Part shown: positions 17,973 to 26,518 of the stretch, piece after piece | Layout: each line of letters opens with the position of its first letter | Numbering within the stretch: position 1 is the first letter of the stretch | Position numbers and translations under genes: made by a program | Assembly (NCBI RefSeq): GCF_015351235.1 | Contig: NZ_JADKSJ010000001.1 | Location: 310,001-374,000, forward strand | Length of the DNA stretch: 64,000 bases | DNA from: Plantibacter sp. VKM Ac-2880 | Lineage (GTDB): Bacteria > Actinomycetota > Actinomycetes > Actinomycetales > Microbacteriaceae | Direction: 5' to 3' | The notes under the pieces: model-generated | Databases searched by the model: none | The model's input: the letters and a program-made list of their open reading frames with translations, nothing else | What the model was told of the DNA's origin: nothing

Positions 17973-19445
17973 ATGCCCATCCACGCCCTCGCGAGCCGCG
18001 TCGTCGCCGCTGCCGCACCAGCCCCGAGCGACCCCATCGGCTGGTTGCAGCAGACCACGCCCGGCCTGCTCATCCTGTGCGCCGTCGCCATCGCGGTGCT
18101 GCTGTTCCTCATCATCCGGGTGAAGCTCGAGCCCTTCATCTCCCTGTTCATCGTCGGCATCGGCCTGGCGCTGGCGACGGGTACGAGCATCTACCAGATC
18201 GTCGGCGTCGCCGTCCCCGACCCGTTCGACGACGAGCAGATCAAGCCGGGCGCGTCACTCCTCGAGACCGGTTTCGGCGGCATCCTCGGGCACATCACCA
18301 TCATCATCGGCCTCGGCACCGTGCTCGGCGCGATCCTGGAACGCTCCGGCGGCGCCGACGTCCTCATCCGCAAGCTCCTCGGCCGCTTCGGTGAGCGTGG
18401 CGCACCGATCGCGATGGGGCTCACCGGGCTCATCTTCGGCATCCCCGTGTTCTTCGACGTCGGCATCTTCGTCCTCGCGCCCCTCGTCTACATCACCGCG
18501 CGCCGTGGCGGGAAGTCGCTCGTGCTCTACGCCCTGCCGATGCTCGCCGGCCTCTCGATGACGCACGCGTTCCTGCCCCCGCACCCGGGACCGACGGCGC
18601 TCGCCGGCACCTTCGAGGTCGGGCTCGGCTGGCTCATCCTGATGGGCTTCCTCTGCGGTATCCCCGCGTTCATCGCGTCCGGTATCGCCTGGCCGCTGTG
18701 GATCGGCAAGCGCGTCATGGTGTCCGTGCCCGAGGAGTACGTGCTCGAGCCCGAGGACGACGCCCCGGACCGCAAGGACGTCTCGCTGTGGGCGGTCGGG
18801 CTCATCATCATCACGCCGATCCTGCTCATCCTCGCCGCTACCTTCGGAGCTCTCGCCCTGCCGAGCGGCCCGCTGCTCGAGGCGTTGACGCTCATCGGGA
18901 ACCCCGCGGTCGCGCTGACGATCGCCGTCTGCCTCGCGTACTACGTCCTGGGCGTGCGGCGCGGCATGACGCTCGCCGAGCTGGGTGAGCTCTCCGGGCA
19001 GTCGCTGCGTCCCATCGGTATGATCCTGCTCGTGGTCGGCGCCGGTGCGTTCTTCGGTGCCGTCATCTCGGCGACGGGTGTCGGGGCGGCACTGGCCGAG
19101 GTGCTCGGTTCGCTCGGCCTGCCGATCATCGTGTCGGCGTACCTCATCAGCTCCGGACTCCGCATCGCGCAAGGGTCGGCGACGGCGGCGATCGTCATCA
19201 CCGCCGGCATCCTGCAGCCGGTCGTCCTCGCCGGTGACTACTCGCAGCCGCAGTTGGCGCTCATCGGCATCGCGATCGCGGCCGGATCGATCACGCTCTC
19301 GCACGTCAACGACGGCGGGTTCTGGATCATCGCGAAGTACTTCAACATGTCGGTCAAGCAGACGCTCGCGACCTGGACCGTCCTCGAGACGATCCTCTCG
19401 GTCGTCGGCTTCGGGATGGTCGCCCTCATCTGGCTCTTCGTCTGA
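17973..19445 (+). CDS. GntP-family sugar-acid:proton symporter
   Basis: 490-residue integral membrane protein with about 12-14 hydrophobic helices. The GntP-family blocks GFGGILGHITIIIGLGTVLG, FGIPVFFDVGIFVLAPL, THAFLPPHPGPTA and the C-terminal SHVNDGGFWIIAKYFNM are clear. GntP proteins import gluconate, D-serine or related 2-substituted acids. It is the last gene of the lyase-aldolase-deacylase operon, 37 bases after the deacylase, and is the likely importer of that pathway's substrate. It is followed at once by family-1 inverted repeats. Confidence 0.95.
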   Translation: MPIHALASRVVAAAAPAPSDPIGWLQQTTPGLLILCAVAIAVLLFLIIRVKLEPFISLFIVGIGLALATGTSIYQIVGVAVPDPFDDEQIKPGASLLETGFGGILGHITIIIGLGTVLGAILERSGGADVLIRKLLGRFGERGAPIAMGLTGLIFGIPVFFDVGIFVLAPLVYITARRGGKSLVLYALPMLAGLSMTHAFLPPHPGPTALAGTFEVGLGWLILMGFLCGIPAFIASGIAWPLWIGKRVMVSVPEEYVLEPEDDAPDRKDVSLWAVGLIIITPILLILAATFGALALPSGPLLEALTLIGNPAVALTIAVCLAYYVLGVRRGMTLAELGELSGQSLRPIGMILLVVGAGAFFGAVISATGVGAALAEVLGSLGLPIIVSAYLISSGLRIAQGSATAAIVITAGILQPVVLAGDYSQPQLALIGIAIAAGSITLSHVNDGGFWIIAKYFNMSVKQTLATWTVLETILSVVGFGMVALIWLFV

Positions 19446-19454
19446 CCGCCCCGA

Positions 19455-19527
19455 ACTCAGGACGGCCCTGGTGTGTCCGGGTGGGGTCTCGGTGTGTCGC
19501 GTCCGACGCGCCGGGCCCGTCCTGAGT
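19455..19527. repeat. Family-1 convergent inverted-repeat element, copy A
   Basis: A 73-bp element with perfect 11-bp ends ACTCAGGACGG / CCGTCCTGAGT. It is extended by CCC/GGGC with one bulged base. Inside are two GGTGTGTC words and a small stem CGCGTC/GACGCG. It begins 9 bases after the GntP stop. Confidence 0.85.
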
Positions 19528-19561
19528 GAGGGACGGAGCCGACGCGAGATGGTGCCGTTCG

Positions 19562-19638
19562 CAATTCAGGACGGCTGCGGCGTGTCCGCGAGCGGCCTCG
19601 GTGTGTCGTGTCCGACGCGCCGAGGCCGTCCTGAATTG
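19562..19638. repeat. Family-1 convergent inverted-repeat element, copy B
   Basis: A 77-bp element with perfect 14-bp ends CAATTCAGGACGGC / GCCGTCCTGAATTG. The interior matches copy A (CGTGTCC, GGTGTGTCG, TCCGACGCGCCG). Its ends differ from the other copies by a compensated change (AATTCAGG instead of AACTCAGG, with the partner arm changed to match). This indicates that base pairing is maintained. It ends 7 bases before the nucS stop. Confidence 0.88.
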
Positions 19639-19645
19639 TGGACGC

Positions 19646-20341
19646 TCAGAAGAGGCGGGAGTCGCTGTCGTCGAGGCCGCGCATCGCGTCGTAGTCGAGG
19701 ACGACGCAACGGATCCCGCGGTCCTGCGCGAGGGTGCGCGCCTGCGGCTTGATCTCCTGTGCGGCGAACACACCCTGCACGGGAGCGAGGAGGGGGTCGC
19801 GGTTCATGAGTTCGAGGTACCGCGTGAGCTGCTCGACACCGTCGATGTCGCCACGGCGCTTCAGCTCGACCGCGACCGAGGCGCCGCTCGCGTCGGTGGC
19901 GAGGATGTCGACCGGGCCGATGGCGGTCATGTACTCGCGGCGGATGAGCCGGTAGCCGTCGCCGAGGAGTTCGATCTGTTCGGCGAGGAGCTTCTGCAGG
20001 TGCGCCTCGACGCCGTCCTTCTGGAGGCCGGGGTCGACGCCCAGCTCGTGCGCGCTGTCGTGCTGGACCTCGTGGATCGAGACGATGAGCGCGTCACCCG
20101 TCTTCTTGTGGGTGACCTTCCACAGTTCGGTGATCCCGGCGGCCGCCTGCGTCTCGTCGGGCTCGACGGTGGTGAGGGTGCAGGGCGGACTCATCCAGTT
20201 GAGCGGCTTGTAGGAACCACCGTCGGAGTGGACGAGAAGGCTGCCGTCGTTCTTCACCATGAGGAGTCGGGTGGCGAGGGGCAGATGGGCACTGAGGCGT
20301 CCGGCGTAATCGACGGAACAGCGGGCTATGACGAGACGCAC
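19646..20341 (-). CDS. nucS: Endonuclease NucS, non-canonical mismatch repair
   Basis: 231 residues, the usual actinobacterial length. NucS cuts both strands at G/T, T/T and G/G mismatches and replaces MutS/MutL in these bacteria. The N-terminal DNA-binding domain contains [13 protein letters not shown] (44-56). The RecB-like nuclease domain shows Asp145 (GPVDILATD) and Glu159-x-Lys161 (VAVELKRRG). The C-terminus ends DSRLF, resembling the sliding-clamp-binding tail. The start is GTG at 20341 with no ribosome site; a TAGACT -10 box ends 6 bases upstream, so the message is probably leaderless. Confidence 0.97.
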   Translation of the reverse strand: MRLVIARCSVDYAGRLSAHLPLATRLLMVKNDGSLLVHSDGGSYKPLNWMSPPCTLTTVEPDETQAAAGITELWKVTHKKTGDALIVSIHEVQHDSAHELGVDPGLQKDGVEAHLQKLLAEQIELLGDGYRLIRREYMTAIGPVDILATDASGASVAVELKRRGDIDGVEQLTRYLELMNRDPLLAPVQGVFAAQEIKPQARTLAQDRGIRCVVLDYDAMRGLDDSDSRLF

Positions 20342-20347
20342 CAGACG

Positions 20348-20353
20348 AGTCTA
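20348..20353 (-). promoter_or_regulatory. -10 box of leaderless nucS promoter
   Basis: TAGACT on the minus strand ends 6 bases before the nucS GTG, placing the transcription start at or next to the start codon. No Shine-Dalgarno sequence is present between them. Confidence 0.6.
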
Positions 20354-20443
20354 GGAGGCGAGCCTCGCCAGCGGGTGACTCGATGGCGACGAACGGGGTC
20401 CGAGTCGCGGGTGCAGCTGGTCGGGCGGCCTCCGGCTCGCCCG

Positions 20444-20449
20444 TAGAGT
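20444..20449 (+). promoter_or_regulatory. -10 box of leaderless promoter for the gene at 20457
   Basis: TAGAGT followed by 7 bases and ATG, with no Shine-Dalgarno. It diverges from the nucS promoter about 90 bases away, so the two leaderless promoters share one 115-bp intergenic region. Confidence 0.6.
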
Positions 20450-20456
20450 GAGCCGG

Positions 20457-20906
20457 ATGAAGCCCCTCCTCACGCATGACGTCACGATGTTCCGCGGCGT
20501 CACCCAGATGAGCGGGGTGCCGGCCAGGATCGAGCTGTTCGAGGACCGGTTCGTCCTCAGCGTCCTCGATCGAACCGGCCAGCCGTCCGAGACCGTGATG
20601 GACACGCCCCTCAGCGGGCTGCAGGTCGGTGGTTCGATGGCGCTCCTGACCTTCCGGGTCGGCGACCTCAAGCGCCGGGTCGACTTCTCGTTCGCCGCCC
20701 GCGCAGCGATGGCGCGTCCGGGCGGCGTGTTGGCGGTCGGGCCGATCCTCAAGGAGAGCGGCATCTACCCGTGGCTGGCGGCGTTCCGTGCCCGCGGCGT
20801 GCGGGTGCGGTACTTCTCCCTCGGGCACATCTGGTTGGTGTCCCTGGGCGCGGTCGCGATCATCGTCGCCGTCGTGGCCGCCGTCGGCGTCGCCAGCGTC
20901 ACCTGA
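20457..20906 (+). CDS. Small membrane-anchored protein of unknown function
   Basis: 149 residues not recognised as a named family. The first about 120 residues look soluble and beta-rich (short alternating hydrophobic strands such as ARIELFEDRFVLSVLDR), perhaps PH-like. One strong C-terminal transmembrane helix follows (HIWLVSLGAVAIIVAVVAAVGVASV). The N-terminal part is probably cytosolic. The ATG at 20457 is chosen because TAGAGT-N7-ATG gives a leaderless start; an in-frame GTG at 20448 would overlap the -10 box. It diverges from nucS and converges with the MFS gene. Confidence 0.75.
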   Translation: MKPLLTHDVTMFRGVTQMSGVPARIELFEDRFVLSVLDRTGQPSETVMDTPLSGLQVGGSMALLTFRVGDLKRRVDFSFAARAAMARPGGVLAVGPILKESGIYPWLAAFRARGVRVRYFSLGHIWLVSLGAVAIIVAVVAAVGVASVT

Positions 20907-20928
20907 GCCGCCCGCCGGAACGGCCTGC

Positions 20929-22170
20929 TCAGCGCTTCCGGCGGTTGCTCTCGCGCGCAGCGGGGGAGGCCAGCCCGGCGAGCACGATGAGGACGAGGAC
21001 GACGAACAGGGCGTTGAGGAGTCCGATGCCGTCGCCGAGGATGCCGATGAGCGGCGGCCCGACGAGGAACGCGCAGTACCCGATCATCGCGACGGCGCTC
21101 ACCCGTGCCGCCGCGTGCTTGGAGTCATCGGCCGCGGCGGACATGCCGACCGGGAAGCCGAGCGAGGCGCCGAGCCCCCACAGCACGGTGCCGAGGACCA
21201 TGAGGCCGGTCACCGGCGTCAGGATGAACAGCACGAGCCCTGCGATCGCGGCACCCGCCGACACCTGCAGCACCGGCACGCGGCCGAAGCGGTCGATGAG
21301 CGGCCCGCCGACGATGCGGCCGACGGTCATCGCGGTGACGAACACGCCGTAGACGAGCGCGCCCGTCGTGTTGCTCTGCTCGTGGCCGTCGACCACGGCG
21401 AGGGCTAGCCAGTCGTTGGCGCTGCCCTCGGCGAACGCCATGCCGAGCATGATGACGCCGATGAGGATGAGTCGGCCGTCCGCCCAGACGGACAGGCTTT
21501 CGCGCAGCCGTTCGCGCCAGGGGGCCTTCGGGGTGTCGTCGAGGTCGACGACCGCCTGCTCCGCCGGGACGAAGCGGACGGCGATGACGGCGGCGACGGC
21601 GATGACGGCAGCCAGGATCAGTGCGTGCCAGAACACCTCGACACCGGCGGCCGATGCGAGGGCACCGAGTCCGGCGCCTGCCACGGTCCCGAAGCTGAAG
21701 CACGCGTGCATGAGCGGCATGACCGTCTTGCCGAGTTCCTGTTCCGCCGCGGCGCCCTCGACGTTCATCATGACGTCAAGCGCACCGTTGCCGAAGCCGA
21801 AGATGATGAGCCCGACGAGGACGATCCCCTCGAGCGGCACGAGGCTCGCCCCGACGCCGATGAGCAGCAGGCCGGCCGCGACGAGGCCGAGCGTCAGTCG
21901 CATCCCGTTCCGCGGGCCGAGCCGGGCGAGCAGGTGCTGGGAGGCGACGAGGCCGATGATCGACCCGATCGACATGCCGAGGATGAGGAGGCCGACCGTT
22001 CCGGTGGTGAGGTCGAGGTTGTCGCGAATCGCGGGCAAGCGCGCGACCCAGGTGGCGATGCTGAGGCCGCTGAGGGCGAAGATCACGAAGATCGCGTTCC
22101 GCCAGGCGAGGAGTTCGCGGCGGGGACGCAGGGCGACGGGGGCGGTGCGCGGGGTGGTCGGCTCTGACAC
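20929..22170 (-). CDS. MFS transporter
   Basis: 413-residue major facilitator with about 12 membrane helices. After the first helix (NAIFVIFALSGLSIATWVARLPAIRDNL) comes a typical loop with LLARLGPRNG between helices 2 and 3. The midpoint loop is charged (DLDDTPKAPWRERLRES). The overall look resembles YbjJ/FucP-like sugar or drug efflux MFS proteins. The start is GTG at 22170. It diverges from a LacI gene, with a perfect palindrome between, so a sugar-like substrate controlled by that repressor is likely. Confidence 0.88.
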   Translation of the reverse strand: MSEPTTPRTAPVALRPRRELLAWRNAIFVIFALSGLSIATWVARLPAIRDNLDLTTGTVGLLILGMSIGSIIGLVASQHLLARLGPRNGMRLTLGLVAAGLLLIGVGASLVPLEGIVLVGLIIFGFGNGALDVMMNVEGAAAEQELGKTVMPLMHACFSFGTVAGAGLGALASAAGVEVFWHALILAAVIAVAAVIAVRFVPAEQAVVDLDDTPKAPWRERLRESLSVWADGRLILIGVIMLGMAFAEGSANDWLALAVVDGHEQSNTTGALVYGVFVTAMTVGRIVGGPLIDRFGRVPVLQVSAGAAIAGLVLFILTPVTGLMVLGTVLWGLGASLGFPVGMSAAADDSKHAAARVSAVAMIGYCAFLVGPPLIGILGDGIGLLNALFVVLVLIVLAGLASPAARESNRRKR

Positions 22171-22256
22171 GAGGTCCTCAGGGTCGGTGCTGCGGGCGCC
22201 GGAGCGCTGCGTGGAAGGGGTGGGTCGTCGGCGGATCGGTGTGGATCCGCGCGGAG

Positions 22257-22270
22257 TCGAATCGATTCGA
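22257..22270. promoter_or_regulatory. LacI-type operator between MFS and LacI genes
   Basis: TCGAATCGATTCGA is a perfect 14-bp palindrome with a central CG, as expected for a LacI repressor. It lies about 90 bases from the MFS start and 25 bases from the LacI start. One dimer could therefore regulate both divergent genes. Confidence 0.75.
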
Positions 22271-22280
22271 TTCCGTCGAC

Positions 22281-22286
22281 TAAGCT
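22281..22286 (+). promoter_or_regulatory. Possible -10 box for a leaderless LacI gene
   Basis: TAAGCT ends 8 bases before the GTG at 22295, and no ribosome site precedes the start codon. It sits just downstream of the palindrome, where repressor binding would block it. Confidence 0.4.
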
Positions 22287-22294
22287 AGCAGATC

Positions 22295-23362
22295 GTGGAC
22301 CAGGAATCACGCCCCTCACGACCGACGCTCGCCGATGTCGCCGAGCGCGCCGGGGTGTCCCCGTCGACCGCCTCCCTCGCGTTCAGCGGCGCCGGGCCGG
22401 TCTCCGAGGCGACCAAGCGACGCGTGCTGCAGGCCGCGGCCGACCTCGACTACGGCGGCCCGGACCCCCGTGCCCGCTCGCTCCGTCAGGGCAGGAGCGG
22501 CATCGTGGGTGCGGTCGTCGCCGGTCGGATCGGGCACTCGTTCCGCGACCCGGTCATGGTGCAGACGCTCGACGGGCTCGCGGACGAACTGGGGGCGGTC
22601 GGCGCGGGTCTCCTCCTCCTGAACGACGCCCAGGAGGGCACCCTCCAGCTGAGCAACGCGCCGATGGACGGGGTCGTGCTCATCGGCTGCAGCCCGAACC
22701 TCGACAGCTCGGTCGCGGTGCTCAGTCGCCGCGGGATGCCCATCGTCTCGATCGAGGGGCTCGCGGCACTCGGGGTCCCGGACATCGCGGTCGACAACCG
22801 CGGCGGCGTTCGTCAGGAGGCGCAGCACCTCGCAGACCTCGGGCACGAGCGCGTCGCCGTCGTCACCCTCAACCTGGATCCGACCGAACGCCGTGGCCCG
22901 CTGACGCCCGAGTGGGAGGGCGGTGCGACGACCGTCCCCGCGATCGAACGTCTGCAGGGCCTGCGCGACGTCTTCCCCGGTGCCAGCGGGTTCGTCTCCA
23001 CGGGATCGTCGCTGGAGGAGGGTCGCATCGCCGGCCACGCCATCCTCGACGTCCCGGCGGGTGAGCGCCCAACGGCCGTTGCCGCTCAGAGCGACCTGCT
23101 CGCGGCCGGGGTCATCCGCGCGGCAGAGGAGCTCGGCATCGCCGTGCCGGGCGAACTCAGCGTCGTCGGGTTCGACGGCATCCGGGTCGAGGGGCTCGAC
23201 TACGACCTGACGACCGTCTGGCAGCCCTCTCGGGAGAAGGGCTCGGCGGCCGGCCGGGCGATCGTCGCGATGCTGGACGGCCGTGAGGCGGACTCCGAGC
23301 AGTTCGCGGTGCGCTTCCACCGTGGCGCGACGACGGCGCCGGTCCCCGCTCCACAGGGCTGA
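22295..23362 (+). CDS. LacI-family transcriptional regulator
   Basis: 355 residues. An HTH (TLADVAERAGVSPSTASLAFSG, residues 10-31) and hinge are followed by a substrate-binding-like effector domain (GIVGAVVAGRIGHSFRDPVMVQTL; LSVVGFDGIRVEGLDYDLTTVWQP). The GTG start at 22295 lacks a Shine-Dalgarno and is probably leaderless. Divergence from the MFS gene with a shared palindrome makes it that transporter's likely repressor. Ligand unknown. Confidence 0.93.
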   Translation: MDQESRPSRPTLADVAERAGVSPSTASLAFSGAGPVSEATKRRVLQAAADLDYGGPDPRARSLRQGRSGIVGAVVAGRIGHSFRDPVMVQTLDGLADELGAVGAGLLLLNDAQEGTLQLSNAPMDGVVLIGCSPNLDSSVAVLSRRGMPIVSIEGLAALGVPDIAVDNRGGVRQEAQHLADLGHERVAVVTLNLDPTERRGPLTPEWEGGATTVPAIERLQGLRDVFPGASGFVSTGSSLEEGRIAGHAILDVPAGERPTAVAAQSDLLAAGVIRAAEELGIAVPGELSVVGFDGIRVEGLDYDLTTVWQPSREKGSAAGRAIVAMLDGREADSEQFAVRFHRGATTAPVPAPQG

Positions 23363-23442
23363 GGTCGACACGGGGTCTCCCGGGCCCCTGCCGCGCGACG
23401 GACCAGGCCCGTAGGGTTGAGGACGACGCTCGAAGGAGACCC

Positions 23443-24729
23443 ATGACCGACCAGCCCATCGCCACCGCAGCACTCGTCCAGCAGGAGGCGGCGTCGCTGG
23501 CCGTCTCCCTCGCCCCCGTCTACCAGGACCTCCACGCCCACCCGGAGCTCTCCTTCGCTGAGCATCGCACCGCGGCGCTCGTGGCCGATCGGATCACGGG
23601 CCTCGGGTACGCCGTCGCGACGGGGATCGGCGGCACGGGTGTCGTCGGCGTCCTGGAGAACGGTGCGGGGCCGACGGTGCTCCTCCGAGCCGACATGGAC
23701 GGCCTGCCCGTGCTGGAGGAGACCGGCCTCGACTACGCGAGCGTCGTGCGCGGGGTCGACCCCGAGGGCAACGACGTCCCTGTCATGCACGCCTGTGGTC
23801 ACGACGTCCACGTCACCTGCCTCCTGGGCGCCGCCGAACTACTCGCCGCCCGGCGCGCAACCTGGTCGGGCACGCTCGTGGTGCTCTTCCAGCCGGCCGA
23901 GGAGGCCGGGGGAGGCGCGCAGGCGATGATCGACGACGAGCTGTACACCCGGGTGCCGAAGCCCGACATCGTGTTCGGTCAGCACGTCGGCCCGCTGCCC
24001 GCCGGTGTGGTCGGCACACACGCCGGCCCCTCGTTCGCCGCGACGGACGCCTACCGCGTCACCTTCCACGGCCGAGGCGGGCACGGCTCCCGGCCCCAGT
24101 CCACCATCGACCCGATCGTGATGGCGGCGTCGGCGGTCGTCCGGCTCCAGTCGATCGTCTCGCGCGAGGTCGCCGGCACCGACACCGCGGTGCTCACGGT
24201 CGGCACCATGCACGCCGGGACGAAGAACAACATCATCCCCGACACGGCGCAGATCGGCGTCAACATCCGCAGTTACGAACCGCACGTGCGCAACCGCGTC
24301 GTGGGGTCCATGGAGCGCATCATCCGCGCCGAAGCGGCGGCGTCCGGCGCCGAGCGCGAACCGGTGATCGAGCACACGGAGGCGTTCCCGGTGCTCGTGA
24401 ACGACCCGGCCGCCACCGCGGAGGTGACGGCGGTCTTCAGTGAGGCGTTCGGTGCCAACCGTGTCGTCGACCCGGGGCTCGTCACGGGCAGCGAAGACGT
24501 CGGGATGCTGGCGACGGCCGCCGACGCACCGATCGTCTATTGGATCCTCGGCGGTGCCGACCCACAGGCCTTCGCCGCGGCCTACGCGTCAGGGCGCATG
24601 GAGCAGGACCTCCCCGGCAACCACTCCGCGAAGTTCGCGCCGCTCATCCACCCCACCCTCGACACCGGCATCGCGGCGCTCTCGCTCGCCGCGTTGTCCC
24701 GCCTGACCGGAACGGAGGCCGGCGCATGA
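23443..24729 (+). CDS. M20-family amidohydrolase/peptidase
   Basis: 428-residue metal-dependent amidohydrolase of the M20D group (N-acyl-amino-acid or hippurate hydrolases, IAA-amino acid hydrolases). Visible blocks are LHAHPELSF (residues 27-35), LLRADMDGLPV with the first metal Asp, VMHACGHDVHV with Cys and His ligands, FQPAEEAGGGA with the catalytic Glu, and GRGGHGSRPQ in the lid domain. The start is ATG at 23443 after GAAGGAG. The stop overlaps the start of the YbjQ gene (ATGA). Cytoplasmic; acyl-amino acid substrate unknown. Confidence 0.93.
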   Translation: MTDQPIATAALVQQEAASLAVSLAPVYQDLHAHPELSFAEHRTAALVADRITGLGYAVATGIGGTGVVGVLENGAGPTVLLRADMDGLPVLEETGLDYASVVRGVDPEGNDVPVMHACGHDVHVTCLLGAAELLAARRATWSGTLVVLFQPAEEAGGGAQAMIDDELYTRVPKPDIVFGQHVGPLPAGVVGTHAGPSFAATDAYRVTFHGRGGHGSRPQSTIDPIVMAASAVVRLQSIVSREVAGTDTAVLTVGTMHAGTKNNIIPDTAQIGVNIRSYEPHVRNRVVGSMERIIRAEAAASGAEREPVIEHTEAFPVLVNDPAATAEVTAVFSEAFGANRVVDPGLVTGSEDVGMLATAADAPIVYWILGGADPQAFAAAYASGRMEQDLPGNHSAKFAPLIHPTLDTGIAALSLAALSRLTGTEAGA

Positions 24730-25127
24730 TCGTCGTCACGACCGACACGGTGGCCGGACACCGCATCGACGCCGTCCTCGGCGAGGTCGTCGGCCTCACG
24801 GTGCGGGCCCGCGACTGGGGCTCCTCGATGTCCATCGGGTTCTCGGCACTCGGCGGCGGCGAGGTCCCCGGCATGACGCAGCTGCTGTTCGAGTCCCGCC
24901 AGGAGGTCATGCGGCGCCTGGTCGCGGACGCGGAGCAGCGCGGCGCCAACGCGGTGCTGGCCATGCGCCTCGAGACGACCGACATCGGTGGTGCCTGGAC
25001 GCAGCTGACCGCCTACGGCACCGCCGCGTACCTCGTCCCGATCCCCGAGGGGGAGCCCGGCGCGACGGGGCAGTCGGCCTACGCGGCGGCGCAGCCCGAC
25101 GCCCCCAAGCCCCGCGGCGGCGTCTGA
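24726..25127 (+). CDS. YbjQ/UPF0145-family protein
   Basis: 133 residues. The YbjQ pattern is clear: VVTTDTVAGHRIDAVLGEVVG at the N-terminus, then REVMRRLVADAEQRGANAVLAMR-like and YGTAAYLVP. The family forms a small oligomeric fold of unknown function, sometimes heavy-metal-binding-like. The last about 25 residues are Pro/Ala/Gly-rich and probably disordered. The start overlaps the M20 gene stop, so it is co-translated with it. Confidence 0.85.
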   Translation: MIVVTTDTVAGHRIDAVLGEVVGLTVRARDWGSSMSIGFSALGGGEVPGMTQLLFESRQEVMRRLVADAEQRGANAVLAMRLETTDIGGAWTQLTAYGTAAYLVPIPEGEPGATGQSAYAAAQPDAPKPRGGV

Positions 25128-25164
25128 TCATCGGCAGGTCGGCCGCCACCGAGGAGGGATCACC

Positions 25165-26469
25165 ATGACCGCGTGGATCGACGAGCTGATCGCCGAGGCG
25201 ACCGCAGCCGTGCGCGAGCGCAGCGATCAGCGGGTGGCGGAGCGGTTCGAACGCTGCTTCGCCGACACCCTGCACAGCACCATGACCCCCATGCCGGACG
25301 GCACCGTGTTCATGCTCACCGGCGACATCCCCGCGATGTGGTTGCGCGACTCGAGCGCCCAGCTCGCGCCGTACCTCCACTTCGCGGCCGACCGGCCCGA
25401 GCTGGCCGACCTCCTCGTCGCGGTCAACCGCCGGCAGCTCGACGCGATCGCCCTCGACCCCTACGCGAACGCGTTCAACGCCGAACCGAACGGACACGGC
25501 CACCACGACGACCGCACCGACGCGTCAGCCTGGGTGTGGGAACGCAAGTACGAGATCGACTCACTCTGCTACCCGCTCCAGCTCGCACACGACCTCTGGC
25601 TGGCGACGGGCCGTTCCGACCACCTCGACGACCGGTATCACGCCGCCGTCACCGCAGCGATGGGTGTCTGGCGCACCGAGCAGCACCACGAGGAGCGCTC
25701 GCCCTACCGGTTCCAACGGTTCGACGCGCCGCTCTCCGACACCCTCGTCCGCAACGGACTCGGCCCCGAGACCGCGTTCACGGGGCTCTCGTGGTCGGGG
25801 TTCCGGCCGAGTGACGACGCGGCGCGGTACGGGTACAACGTGCCGGGCAACCTCTTCGCCGCGGTGACGCTCGCCGGGGTCGAGACGATCGCGGTGGACG
25901 TGCTCGACGACGAGGTGCTCGCCGCGGACGCCCGCTCGCTCCGCCTCGAGATCGAGGCGGCGATCGACGCCCACGGGGTCGTGTCGACCGACCGGTACGG
26001 CGATGTCTACGCCTACGAGGTCGACGGGTTCGGCAACGCCCTGCTCATGGACGACGCGAACGTGCCGAGCCTGCTCTCGCTGCCGTTCCTCGGCTGGTGT
26101 GCACCGGACGACGCCCGGTACCTCGCCACCCGGCGGTTCCTCCTGAGCGACGACGACCCGAGCTTCTTCATCGGATCCGCCGCTCGCGGGATCGGCAGCC
26201 CGCACACGCCACCCGACCACATCTGGCCGATCGCGCTCGCCATGGAGGGGCTCACCTCGACGGACGACGCGGAGCGCGCCCGCCTCCTCGACACCCTCCT
26301 GCGCACCGACGCCGGCACCGGGGTCATGCACGAGTCCTTCCACAAGGACGACCCCGCCACCTTCACCCGCCCGTGGTTCTCCTGGGCCAACGCGATGTTC
26401 TGCGAGTTCGTCCTCGACGTCGTGGGTCTGCGCACCCACGTGCGGCGTCCCGTCCCGCGCGGAGCCTGA
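25165..26469 (+). CDS. Glycoside hydrolase family 125, exo-alpha-1,6-mannosidase
   Basis: 434 residues with the GH125 layout. The N-terminal signature FMLTGDIPAMWLRDSSAQ is at about residues 49-66. ANAFNAEPNG and WERKYEIDSLCYPLQL follow in the middle, and ARGIGSPHTPPDHIWPIAL and MHESFHKDDP in the C-terminal half. GH125 enzymes release mannose from alpha-1,6-linked mannosides such as N-glycan cores and fungal or plant mannan. No signal peptide, so it acts on imported oligosaccharides. The start is ATG at 25165 after GAGGGAT. It lies alone between YbjQ and a convergent two-component system. Confidence 0.92.
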   Translation: MTAWIDELIAEATAAVRERSDQRVAERFERCFADTLHSTMTPMPDGTVFMLTGDIPAMWLRDSSAQLAPYLHFAADRPELADLLVAVNRRQLDAIALDPYANAFNAEPNGHGHHDDRTDASAWVWERKYEIDSLCYPLQLAHDLWLATGRSDHLDDRYHAAVTAAMGVWRTEQHHEERSPYRFQRFDAPLSDTLVRNGLGPETAFTGLSWSGFRPSDDAARYGYNVPGNLFAAVTLAGVETIAVDVLDDEVLAADARSLRLEIEAAIDAHGVVSTDRYGDVYAYEVDGFGNALLMDDANVPSLLSLPFLGWCAPDDARYLATRRFLLSDDDPSFFIGSAARGIGSPHTPPDHIWPIALAMEGLTSTDDAERARLLDTLLRTDAGTGVMHESFHKDDPATFTRPWFSWANAMFCEFVLDVVGLRTHVRRPVPRGA

Positions 26470-26518
26470 ACCGGCCACCGAGGCCCGCGCACCGTGTTCG
26501 GAGCTCAGCGCACCGAGC

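Noticed and set aside
19446-19645. Small ORFs across the family-1 repeat region
   Set aside because: They read the inverted repeats themselves, have no ribosome sites, and are not shared in frame between repeat copies.
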